Below are positions 1-12,900 of a stretch of 64,000 nucleotides of DNA, piece after piece. Both the position numbers and the translations under genes were made by a program. Source of the DNA: Owenia fusiformis (Eukaryota > Annelida > Polychaeta > Sabellida > Oweniidae); assembly GCA_903813345.2 (NCBI GenBank), contig CAIIXF020000006.1, forward strand, positions 31,230,024 through 31,294,023, in the 5' to 3' direction. The notes beneath the pieces are model-generated. The model did not search any database and was not told the DNA's origin. It saw only the letters and a program-made list of their open reading frames with translations. Each line of letters begins with the position of its first letter. Position 1 is the first letter of the stretch.

Positions 1-570
1 AACGTGCAAAAGTCAAAGTTTTTGCTATAAATCAAGCAACAATGGACTACACGACCTGTAATAAATACTTGTAAGTGATGTTATCATAACTAAATTAATG
101 TCTTTGCTGAATTTATAAAATAAGTTTCCATACGTAAAATATAAAAATAATCGAAAATAATTAAAATGGGACGGAGGGGGGGAGGGGACGGAGGGGGGAG
201 TAATAATTCTATAAAGTGAAACAACTTCACACGAATTCTTGTATTTGAAAAATGAACTCATTAACTTAGTAAGAAACTGGATGATATACCCCTGGAGACT
301 GAAAAATGGGGACATTTGGAGTAAAAGGACTTAAAGTCGCGAAACATCTCTAATCATGTCTTATATACATATTGCTCCCCCCCTCCGTCCCCTCCCCCCC
401 TCCGTCCCAAATTCATTATTTTCGATTATTTTTTATTTCACATATGGAAACTTATTTTATAAATTCAGCAATGACATTAATTTAGTTATGATAACATCAC
501 TTACAAGTATTTATTACAGGTCGTCCAGACCATTGTTGCTTGATTTATAGCAAAAACGTTGATTTGTGCC
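1..570. repeat. Fold-back (long inverted repeat) element
   Basis: The sequence at about 10-190 is repeated as its reverse complement at about 395-565. Both arms carry the same landmarks in mirror order: a GGGACGGAGGGGG block at the inner end, then a shared AT-rich body and a TTTGCTATAAATCAAGCAAC-like stretch at the outer end. The spacer is about 200 bp. The left arm reaches the window edge, so the outer limit is not seen. A further G-rich or C-rich scrap of the family (CTCCCCCCCTCCGTCCCA) lies near 759. Open frames here are only mirror images of the arms. It is most likely a MITE or fold-back transposon inside an upstream RUNDC1 intron. Confidence 0.75.
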
Positions 571-915
571 TGTTGATGGCCTTGCGCCTTTTTTAATAGA
601 TCTCATACCTTAGATGCGTATCGTTTCAGAAAAAATCCCAGAAAACCTAACATATTCTACCATACCGTGCGCCTATCCATTTAGCAATTCAATAGTAAAC
701 TTTTTCTTGAAAAAATAAATCTTCCAGATTTGTTGAATTTCCTAGCAGAAATTGCCTGCTCCCCCCCTCCGTCCCATATTCACGATCACAGGACGTGTGA
801 TTGGCCTTTGAAATAATAACAAGTTGGAGAATTTTATAGAATTTTAGGTGTGACCTTGAATTGCACAAGTAAAAACAATGTTATGTGATAAAACAGTTTG
901 ATTGATTCCTTTTAG
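571..915. other. Intron of RUNDC1, no gene seen
   Basis: AT-rich unique-looking sequence between the fold-back element and the first visible RUNDC1 exon. It ends in a TTTAG acceptor at 911-915. A short C-rich scrap of the upstream fold-back family is at about 759-776. Nothing else is recognisable. Confidence 0.5.
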
Positions 916-3900
916 ACAGGAGATGGAGAGCTTCCAACAAGTGTACAGATGGAGAAGCATCAGGCAATGATTGAACAATTCAAAAATAAGTTAGATCTCA
1001 ATATAGAGGATTTTGACCAGAAAAGTACAGAGGAGCTGAAACAAGCAGTGGACCAAGCCATCAAACAAGTAAAGCAGGTTTTATTATACCTATATTAGGT
1101 GTGTCTTTCTTGTTCTTTCAAATTTCATCTGCACATTTCTTAGCAAACTTCTTCATTGATCAAGAGTCTGAAAAGTCTGAAACTGCCAGCAACACACCAA
1201 GGCAGCCATGTCCAGCTTAACTACACAGCCAATATAATTATGTCACCACCAAAAGTGGTGACATATTGTTATGGTCTCCGTTTTTTTGCGACGGCGGTTG
1301 GTGGTTGGCGTCCGGCGGTTGGCGTCCGGCGGTTGGCGTCTGTAACAATTTCTTACAACTTCCTATAACTTAACAAATACTGTTTAGACTGACTTCAATT
1401 TTTTTCTAAATCATCTACATGTTCTCAGAAGTTCAAATCTGACTTTAGATTTGACATTTGACCTTCAATGACCTTCTCAAGGTCAAAAAGGTCTTTTTTC
1501 AACTTGCTTCACATTGACTAAATTTTTTTTCAAAATCATCTACATGTTCTCAGAAATTCAAATCTGACTTTAGATTTGACATTTGACCTTCGAATCTGAC
1601 TGTAGATTTGACATTTGACCTTCAATGACCTTCTCAAGGTCAAAAAAGGTCAAAAAGGTCTGTTTTCAACTTGCTTCAAATTGACTAAATTTTTTTTTCA
1701 AAATCATCTACGTGTTCTCAGAAATTCAAATCTGACTTAAGATTTGACATTTGACCTTCAATGACCTTCTCAAGGTCAAAAAAGGTCAAAAAGGTCTGTT
1801 TTCAACTTGCTTCAAATTGACTAAAAAATCTTTTCAAAATCATCTACGTGTTCTCAGAAATTCAAATCTGACTTTAGATTTGACTTAAGATTTGACATTT
1901 GACCTTCAATGACCTTCTCAAAGTCAAAAAAGGTCAAAAAGGTCTTTTTTCAACTTGCTTCAAATTGACTAAAATTTTTTTTCAAAATCATCATGTTCTC
2001 AGAAATTCAAATCTGACTTTAGATTTGACATTTGACCTTCAATGACCTTCTCAAGGTCAAAAAAGGTCAAAAAGGTCTGTTTTCAACTTGCTTCTAATTG
2101 ACTAAATTTTTTTTTCAAAATCATCTCCGTGTTCTCAGAAATTCAAATCTGACTTAAGATTTGACTTAAAATTTGACATTTGACCTTCAATGACCTTCTC
2201 AAGGTCAAAAAAGGTCAAAAAGGTCTGTTTTCAACTTGCTTCAAATTGACTAAAAAAATTTTTCAAAATCATCTACGTGTTCTCAGAAATTCAAATCTGA
2301 CTTTAGATTTGACTTAAGATTTGACATTTGACCTTCTCAAAGTCAAAAAAGGTCAAAAAGGTCTTTTTTCAACTTGCTTCAAATTGACTAATTTTTTTTT
2401 TCAAAATCATCTACATGTTCTCAGAAATTCAAATCTGACTTTAGATTTGACATTTGACCTTCAATGACCTTCTCAAGGTCAAAAAAGGTCAAAAAGGTCT
2501 GTTTTCAACTTGCTTCTAATTGACTAAATTTTTTTTTCAAAATCATCTCCGTGTTCTCAGAAATTCAAATCTGACTTAAGATTTGACTTAAGATTTGACA
2601 TTTGACCTTCAATGACCTTCTCAAGGTCAAAAAAGGTCAAAAAGGTCTGTTTTCAACTTGCTTCAAATTGACTAAAAAAAATTTTCAAAATCATCTACGT
2701 GTTCTCAGAAATTCAAATCTGACTTTAGATTTGACTTAAGATTTGACATTTGACCTTCTTAAAGTCAAAAAAGGTCAAAAAGGTCTTTTTTCAACTTGCT
2801 TCAAATTGACTAATTTTTTTTTTCAAAATCATCTACATGTTCTCAGAAATTCAAATCTGACTTTAGATTTGATATTTGACCTTCAATGACCTTCTCAAGG
2901 TCAAAAAAGGTCAAAAAGGTCTGTTTTCAACTTGCTTCTAATTGACTAAATTTTTTTTTCAAAATCATCTCCGTGTTCTCAGAAATTCAAATCTGACTTA
3001 AGATTTGACTTAAGATTTGACATTTGACCTTCAATGACCTTCTCAAGGTCAAAAAAGGTCTGTTTTCAACTTGCTTCAAATTGACTAAAAAAATTTTTCA
3101 AAATCATCTACATGTTCTCAGAAGTTCAAATCTGACTTTAGATTTGACATTTGACCTTCAATGACCTTCTCAAGGTCAAAAAGGTCTTTTTTCAACTTGC
3201 TTCACATTGACTAAATTTTTTTTCAAAATCATCTACATGTTCTCAGAAATTCAAATCTGACTTTAGATTTGACATTTGACCTTCAAATCTGACTTTAGAT
3301 TTGACATTTGACCTTCAATGACCTTCTCAAGGTCAAAAAAGGTCAAAAAGGTCTGTTTTCAACTTGCTTCTAATTGACTAAATTTTTTTTTCAAAATCAT
3401 CTCCGTGTTCTCAGAAATTCAAATCTGACTTAAGATTTGACTTAAGATTTGACATTTGACCTTCAATGACCTTCTCAAGGTCAAAAAAGGTCAAAAAGGT
3501 CTGTTTTCAACTTGCTTCAAATTGACTAAAAAAAATTTTCAAAATCATCTACGTGTTCTCAGAAATTCAAATCTGACTTTAGATTTGACTTAAGATTTGA
3601 CATTTGACCTTCTCAAAGTCAAAAAAGGTCAAAAAGGTCTTTTTTCAACTTGCTTCAAATTGACTAATTTTTTTTTTCAAAGTCATCTACATGTTCTCAG
3701 AAATTCAAATCTGACTTTAGATTTGACATTTGACCTTCAATGACCTTCTCAAGGTCAAAAAAGGTCAAAAAGGTCTGTTTTCAACTTGCTTCTAATTGAC
3801 TAAATTTTTTTTTCAAAATCATCTCCGTGTTCTCAGAAATTCAAATCTGACTTAAGATTTGACTTAAGATTTGACATTTGACCTTCAATGACCTTCTCAA

Positions 3901-6900
3901 GGTCAAAAAAGGTCAAAAAGGTCTGTTTTCAACTTGCTTCAAATTGACTAAAAAAAATTTTCAAAATCATCTACGTGTTCTCAGAAATTCAAATCTGACT
4001 TTAGATTTGACTTAAGATTTGACATTTGACCTTCTTAAAGTCAAAAAAGGTCAAAAAGGTCTTTTTTCAACTTGCTTCAAATTGACTAATTTTTTTTTTC
4101 AAAATCATCTACATGTTCTCAGAAATTCAAATCTGACTTTAGATTTGATATTTGACCTTCAATGACCTTCTCAAGGTCAAAAAAGGTCAAAAAGGTCTGT
4201 TTTCAACTTGCTTCAAATTGACTAAATTTTTTTTTCAAAATCATCTATGTGTTCTCAGAAATTCAAATCTGACTTAAGATTTGACTTAAGATTTGACATT
4301 TGACCTTCAATGACCTTCTCAAGGTCAAAAAAGGTCAAAAGGTCTGTTTTCAACTTGCTTCAAATTGACTAAAAAAAATTTCAAAATCATCTACTTGTTC
4401 TCAGAAATTCAAATCTGACTTTAGATTTGACTTAAGATTTGACATTTGACCTTCTCAAAGTCAAAAAAGGTCAAAAAGGTCTTTTTTCAGCTTGCTTCAA
4501 ATTGACTAAATTTTTTTTTCAAAATTCTCAGAAATTCAAATCTGACTTAAGATTTGACATTTGACCTTCAATGACCTTCTCAATGTCAAAAAAGGTCAAA
4601 AAGGTATTTTTTCATCTTGCTTCAAATTGACTAAATATTTTTTCAAAATCATCTACATGTTCTCAGAAATTCAAATATGACTTTAGATTTGACATTTGAC
4701 CTTCAATGACCTTCTCAAGGTCAAAAAAGGTCAAAAAGGTCTTTTTTCAACTTGCTTCAAATTGACTAATTTTTTTTTTCAAAATAGGTGGTGACATTTT
4801 GTCATGTTAATGCCTTGTTCAACGCTGTTTCGGCATCGAAAAAATTTGGCACTGTTCCGGCACCGTTTTGACACTGTTCCGGCACCGAAACCTTTCGACA
4901 CCAAAATTTGTTACCGGACTAATCAGTCCATTTGGTGCCGAAACGGCACAGACATTTGGCACCGAAACGGCGACGAAAATCAGATTGCATTTTGGGGGTG
5001 TAGAGTCAGTTACTCAGTTATTGCATCTCTAATGTTATTAATAACTTAGTTTCTGATTGTGATTGTTTGCCAAAATAGATTCATTTATTTCAGATTGTGA
5101 ACCCAGCTAAAGTAAAGGAAAAGGTCGTTGAGCAATTGAAGACTCAGATTGTTGACTTGGAGAGATATCTCTTTCTTACAAGGTATTGTATGCTTTTTGA
5201 ACCACATGTGATGACTAGTTGAGCAACCTGTGCTATGTGGGACACACTGCTTATCCCAATGTTTAAACATACTTGAGGATAATCAGCAACCTTGGAATAA
5301 GTTAATCCAGGTCCCATTTACATGTTAAATACAAAAATCTCTATATAAACACCACTCGACACCTGGCAACTAAACATACAATAATAATCTAAAAAGATAA
5401 TCAACAGGTGTGGCTGCATAATGAAAACTCAATCGATAAAGATCACAGATGAGCCCTCAGAATGGTGCCGTTTTATTACTATAAATGACCCAAATGTATA
5501 TGAGATCTGCACATAGCATGATTGAGTCTGACTGATTGTGTTCTCTGTTCAGGAGATGCTGGTGACCCTGGGCCAATAGGGGAGGAATCTTGCAAATGTA
5601 ACTGTCATGAACACAAGGTAACTATTACATTTAATTGTATTAAACGAGAGTAACAAGTACACATGTACCCTAATGTAAACTCAAAATTACAGGACAGTGA
5701 GTTGGTAATTTAAATTTTCTGAACAAACATACGTTTGTTTTCTTGTTTTTTACCTCTGAAGTCTATTTCATCTATAAAGTCTATACCATATGCTCCACAA
5801 GTGGTCTTAATAAAAAAAAAAAAATTGTTAACCAATTCCAATTTTTATACAAAAATGATAATACCATTTAAGTCTACACTTAATTTATTTGGGAGGAGCT
5901 TCTATTTGCCTTCACCTCAAATAAATATGATTGTTTCCATTTCACCATGTAGTCTACAGAATGGTGTTATTTTTAAATTAATTGAAAAGAATAATTGAAA
6001 GATAATTCTTTGCTACAAAATGAATGATGATTTTTGTTTGTAGGGCCATGGTCATAATATGTCAGATGCTGACTGTTGTATTCCCCATCACAAACACACA
6101 GCCAGGTTGCACAGCTCACAGCATAAAGAAGAGGTCAGTCAACAGTCCATATATGGAACACTAGGTCATTGATAGACAGCATTCATAATATCATTTATTG
6201 AGGGCACTTTCTATTCAATTTTTTAAGAACTCAAAATCAGGTATTAGATTTAGTTCTAATTTTATCAGTTCACTTTATATGGGTATATACAGGGTGTCAA
6301 AAAACAACAGCACCCCCTCTACAGCAAAATGTACTTAGTGTTACATAGTGTGTCATATCCCATTTTAAAGATAATTTAATTCTGGAGTTACTTGAGAAAT
6401 TTCAGCTCCGTATGATATAATTTTAAAGATTTACTGCTGATTATAAGTAGTTGGTAGGGCCACCACTTGCCGCTCAAAAAGCAGCTAATCTGGATGGATA
6501 TGATTTGAGTGAAGATCCAAAGAAAGGTTCAGTATTGCGTAATCCTTAAGGCATTTTCCTTATATTCTTCAGAAATACATCCTTACTGTATCCATTTTCA
6601 AGAGGCCCCCTCTCCATCAATTCCCCTACTCTGTCTTTCACAATTGAACCTATATGTTCAGCGTAGTTGAGATCTGGGCAATTTCCTACATATTAAAATC
6701 ATTTCCAAGATTTAAACCTTAAACCAGTAATAAAGTAGCAAACAAAGTACTGAAGTAGCAAACTTCGAAACAATATAGCTTTTTTAATTTAAAGTTTTAT
6801 GAAATGAAATTTGACGAGTAACTCCAGAAATAAATTATCTTTCAAATGAGATATCACATGCCATGTAACATTTAGGAGTTTTTGCTGTAGAGGGGGGTGC

Positions 6901-9900
6901 CTTTGTTTTTTGACACCCTGTACTGTAGGGCTTCTGCTTAAGATGGAATACTTAGTATGACCATTCAAAGGATGTTCTTACTTATTTCTATCATGAAATG
7001 TTCAAAATGAGGAGTAATAATGAACTATCTCATTGGACATTTCACTTACAATAACATGTTATCTTACAGAGTACACAAAAACAAGCATTAGGCATCATGA
7101 AGCGCGCCCTAACGATATTACAGATTTTTGCCATAAGTCAATTTGGATGTGGGGGTCGAGAATTTCAGAAAAACTTACTAAAGCGAACACCCAAAGGCAA
7201 TCATTGGGGGTAAGTCTTTTCTAGTTATATAACAGTGTTGTTTATTCTGCTTTGTTTTCAACATTTTGTATTACCATCATCTCTTTAATAGTATAGGCAC
7301 CATTGCAAAATAAGCACCCTCTTTGCATCTTCTAAATATTGGAAGAATATGAAGTAATGGCCACATTAGATTCTTTTAGAAAATCAAGCTGGGGATATAT
7401 AAAGGATATCTTATGAGTTATGACTAGTGAGCAATTGTATTAATAACCTTGAGTAACAAAAAAATTAATAAGAGCTCTTTATTTTATGGACTGAACAGTT
7501 AACCTCTGAATCAGTCAACAAATCTATACTGTCTCAGTATGTATAGTAACTGTCCATTGTGTATTGTAGAGACATCCGTGCAAGGCTGGAGGTAGCTATA
7601 ACAAAGGTGATAGATCTGTATAACCAACAGCAGCACTTAATGCCAGTTGACAGTGACTACACCAGTGATAATGAAGATGTAAGTCATTGATATAAATGTA
7701 AATAAATGAATTTTTTAAGTCCATGTCACTCTTAAAAAGCAACATCCAATTATGGTACATTGCACCAACTTAAGTTATAATAGTTTTAAAGATTTAAAAG
7801 TTAAAATAGCAAACAACCCATCTTATAGTCAATTAGCATTCATATACAGAATGTACTGAAATTGTACCATCCTTTATATTTTGATTAACAAAGGTAGATT
7901 GCATATTCTTTCTGGGATTTTCAAGTGGACAACACCATCCATTATGGATATTAGCACTTCGTCTGGTTTATTCTATTAGTCATTATAATTGTATATATTA
8001 CATTTATGTTGTTATCATGTTGATTTTATGAGCTTATTTTGTTGTAGACTCCTGCGTGCCAAGCTAACCTAGAATTAACACAAGCCATCAGAAAAGAACT
8101 TGCAATGGCTTTGAAAGATCTTTTACAACATGGTCTCATGGAGGTATGGTTTTTGCTATCAATTCAATCACTATTCATATTATTGTGTATATTGTCACTA
8201 CCAAGCAGTTTTTCCCTCCAACTTTTAAGTGACATAACTTTGCATTGGGTCTGTAACAATTGTTACATTTTTGTCATTTGCAGTAACATAAAAATTTGTA
8301 TTCTGATTGATTTGGAAGTTTCTGTTATTAACTAATTTAGAACATGTAACCCCCAACGATTCTTACACTTTTTGAAATTTATATTTTGCAATTGAAACTT
8401 TTAATGTGAACATAATGCATTAACATATGTTGTAATTATAAACAGATTACTGGTATTGACTATATATGTTATCGTCAATAAATGATAAAAGCTTGTCTGT
8501 GCATCTGAATGAAAATAGAACATGAAAATATTTCTCAATTTTACTAATGTATCTATATTTGTGTGTTAGAAAAATCAGAAAGGTTATTTTGAGATGAATT
8601 GATTTTATTTATTTCATTCAGGTGGGTCAAAGTACTGCCTTGGTGCCATTTGGTTGCTTCTCTAACAGGTCAGCTAGGACAGCCAAAGCCAACACTATGA
8701 TGCATGCATGGGACCTCATTGAGAAATACTATGATATGAAAGTGAGTTTGACGTAAATACAAAATAGTATTGCAAAATCACCTGAAATTGAATGAATGTT
8801 TCAATTATTTGGAAACGTGAGTTCATTTCTGTTCTTTACGTTTCTCTTTGCAGAAAGGCAAGCAATACAATGAGTCTCCTGCTAGAAAGTTATCCATGTC
8901 CTTTGCATTGGACATGGTAGGTGGACAAGCTGTCACAACAAAACAGGTAATAATCAAAGATAGGAAGGATACATACTATAGGGGGCTTTGATATCCATCT
9001 TTTATTTCATAACAACATGGAAAGTAATGAACATTTCTCTTGGCAAATCAACTAATATGGTGGTCAGTTAGAAAAAACCTGGGTGGCACTTTTTATGAAG
9101 CCTGTATATAATCGAAATTATCAGTGCCAATTACATTATTATAAAAATGTTATTTATTGCAGACATTACTTGGTGCCATAGGTACAATAATAAATTCCCA
9201 TGAGCCATTAAAGAGAAGTCAGGACTCAAAGTTCAAGGCATTTGTTTGTCTTGGACTCAAGTAAGTAGAACTGTTTTACAGCATATTTGCTTGTTTTATT
9301 AAACAGATGCCATAAAATAACAATGTAAAAAACAATAGAAAACCAACTGATCAACCTTTACATTGAAAATGGTGAATGATTTGTAAATTGTGTATCCAAA
9401 GACTTTGTTCTTTCAAACAAACAATACATTGCCTCAGTAATTATTATCAATTTTACTTTTTTACGTGAATTTTAATTGAATGGTGTCACCTATCAATCTA
9501 CAGTTTTGAGTTAATATGAGTTAAAGTAAGATTACTTCCTATTTCAGTGAGAAGAAACTAGTCAGCTGGTTGCGTCTTATAGTGCGTACACAAAGCCTTA
9601 TAGATTACTACTATCAGTCATGGAGCTATGTCAGTAGAACAGGTATGGATAGTTTGAAACTTTTATATTTTAAATTTTGAGTGTTCACTCAATTTATTGA
9701 CAACACAATAAGTTACATTACGTAATATCTATTCTAATTTGTGATTCATTCACTTCATCCGTTAGTGATGTAGTAATCAATAAGCCTCTTTCCAATCCAT
9801 AGATTATGAAATTGCAACCGTTTGAGACCATTGACAGCCTTCATAAAATATAAGTGATTAAGATACCCTTGGCTATCAAATGAAATGTCACCAAATTAAA

Positions 9901-12900
9901 TTCCTTGCACTTTATACTACTTATTGTTATTTGGGCCAAAAGTGAGTGAATGTTTATCGCCTATTGCGTTGCTATAGAATGAAGTAAACAGCTTTTTGCA
10001 TTTTGTCAATTTAACTTTGTATTTAGATCCATCTACGACACATATGAATATGCAATTGATGTCTTCGTAGATATAAAGAATGAATTCAAATTCAAAAATG
10101 ACTATTGGTTCTAAACCCACATGCAGTATTCATATATCAACACTAATTTTCAGGCAGCACCACCATCTGCATTCGCATAGAACTTGATATAGCGATTGTT
10201 GTAACATTTTCTTTTTCAACCAAGAAATGAAAGAGAGTCCAGTTTGTGGAAGCTACACATTAACCATTTCTACTCAAAAAAAATATGGTGTCAGCATGTA
10301 AAAATGATATGAAAACATCTAGACTTTTATCTGAAATATTAGAATAACTTTCCAAGTACAGCATTGATCTTATCCAAACTTTTAAGGAAAATCACATTGA
10401 TGGCATCTAAACCATTTGAAATGCTTTAAAATTGAATGAATTGAGGAAGCATATACTGCAAATTGCTTTAATTTGGGGATTGGGCAAATTTTAGAATTTT
10501 GGCAGCTGCTATTAATATGGCAGATTGACTCATTAGTAAAATATGGATATTGGAAGGCTAGCTAGGAAGTCACAGGGGCCAGGTTACTCTTGGGTGACAC
10601 AGGGAGGTTTTCCCTTCATATGTTAGCTAAAATGTAAAAAATGGGGCTAATTAAAATATTGAAAGAATTCTCAATGAGACCTTTTTTGTTCCAGGGATTT
10701 TTTTCAAAAATTTGGCAGAGGAGTCTTAATTTGGCAGTTTTTATCAATCCGCCAAATCAGCCAAATTAAAATGGCCATCAAATTAAAGCAATTTACAGTA
10801 GATTGTTCACTTTGTCAAACATAACAATTCTGGTATCTTATTCTTTAGGGTATAATTCATCCATGAATAATATTTTTTTATGAATACTCTTAATAAATAT
10901 AATCTTATGATTATAGGATGTGAAGATGTTTTTGCTGTCCTAGGAAAACTAACATCACTGAATTTCTGTTTACACTCTGACATAGCTGTCCGCCATATTC
11001 ATAATGTTAAAGATGTATTCCATTTTTCTGGAATTCAATAGTAAGGTAACAGTGGATTGTTTCATCTTGCCTGCAATGCTAACATAGCACTCGATAACAC
11101 AACACCAACACTTGCAGATGTGTCCCTTTAATAACAGCTCTTCCCAATTTTTAATAAGCCCATTTGTCTTGCAGATAAGGTCCTCATATAAAAGCCTCAT
11201 TGTATAACAGCTTTTCCCAGGATAATAAGGCCACTTGTCTTGCAGATCAGTTCCTTGAATAACAGTTCTTCCTTGTATGACAGCTCTCCCTTGTATAAAC
11301 CCACTTGTCTTGCAGATCAGTTTCTTGTACGGCTACTCTTACTTGTATTTATGCATTTATGTTCCTTAATTATATTGCAGCTCTCCCTTATATAAAAGCT
11401 CTCCTTTGTATAAGGCCATTTGTCTTGCAGATATGTTCCTTGTATTACAGCTCTTCCTTGTATAAAAGCTCTCCTTTGTCTGAGGCCATCTGTCCTAAAG
11501 ATCTGTCCCTTTAATAACAGGTCTCCCTTGTATAAGGCCATTTGTCTTGCAAATCATTTTCTTGTATAATAGATCTCCTTTGTATAAGGCCATTTGTATA
11601 ACAGCTCTCCTTTGTATATGGCCATTTGTCTTACAGATCTGTCCCTTGAATAACAGTTCTCCCTTGTATGACAGCCATCCCTTGTATAAGAGGCCATTTG
11701 TCTTGCAGATAAGTTCCTTGTAAAATGCCCCCTTATTCATTTCCCTGAATAACAGCTCTACCTTATATGAGGGGAGTGTATCTCCCTTGTACAAGCCCAC
11801 TTGTCTTGCAGATAAGTTCCTTGTATAATAGCCCCCTTATAAAAAAGCTCTCCTTATAGAAGCCCATTTGTAGTTGCTTCACAATATGTAACCTTGAATA
11901 CTTGAATGTTATGTTACCATACAAATTCTTATATTTTCTCATTAGCAAAATTGGTGTGGGTTTTTGTTTTAATAATTTTATTGCATGATATCAAACGGTT
12001 AAGGAAGTATGATAAAAGGCAAATATATAACCATCGATTTTATTCTGCTTAATGCAAAAACACCTCATTATTGGTCGTTCAACAATGTTCAGAAAAAATC
12101 ATCTGTCGTATACTGTGCCTTGAATCATAGAAGCTCATGTTTATTGCTTTATTAATATATTCTTTCGATTTTGGGTCTTCACTTGTTTGTTTTTTTTGTG
12201 CACTGTCCAGTGTTTATATTCTGGAATTTGGATTTTTTCAGAAACTAATTTATTGTTTAAAATTTTTTAGGTTGGAATCTTTACACATAACAGGATTCTA
12301 GTTCGCTTCTCTGAGAAGTGTTAACATAGTGTTATGTCCATGTTTTCTGCTTTGCTTTTAGTGTATGACATGCAACTAGGCAACAGTAACAATTGTTTTT
12401 CCAAGTTTCGTAGGGATACAAAGAAGCCATCCTTATGGTCATGAAACATCTGCTCTAGACAATATATGGCTGCTCAGTTCATAATGGCAGTAATTTTTTA
12501 TAATGAAAATATTGCTAACTCAAAAACTGGTTATGGGATTTTGTTGAAATTTCATAGGGTTTCTAATGGGTTTGCCATATGGCCCATTTTATCCCATATC
12601 ATGTGCATTGAAGTATATTGCATGTGAATGAATTTTCAACATGCCCACCTAATCAGAAATGGCAGCCATTTTTCTGAAAAAACAAATATTTGGTTGAAGG
12701 ACTACAGATTTTTGCAATTTCTGTGCTAGTGGAAATGCACAAAATGGACACTTTTTCATCCGAAATCTGTCTGGTCAAATCAAAATAATTGCAGATCTTT
12801 ATTAAAAGATGATTTAGGCTATAATTTGAATAATCCATTCCAATTTGGCTTTATGTGTTACTGGCACAGTAATGCCATAAATATGAGCCACAACTACTTC

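Larger units (their letters stand above)
1069..5093 (+). other. RUNDC1 intron filled by satellite element
   Basis: The intron runs from the donor at 1069 (or 1078) to the acceptor at 5093. Most of it is the satellite-bearing element at 1241-4796. The remainder, 4800-5060, has several GGCACCGAAACGG-like pieces around 4845-4980 that form a degenerate short repeat. The open frame at 4804-5049 comes from that repeat and has no protein features. Confidence 0.6.

Noticed and set aside
4804-5049. 81-codon plus-strand frame with repeated FRH/CRNGT
   Set aside because: It derives from GGCACCGAAACGG repeats inside an intron of RUNDC1 and does not splice in phase to either neighbour.
11305-11948. Overlapping open frames on both strands
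   Set aside because: They follow the degenerate tandem repeat in the RUNDC1 intron, and both strands are equally open.
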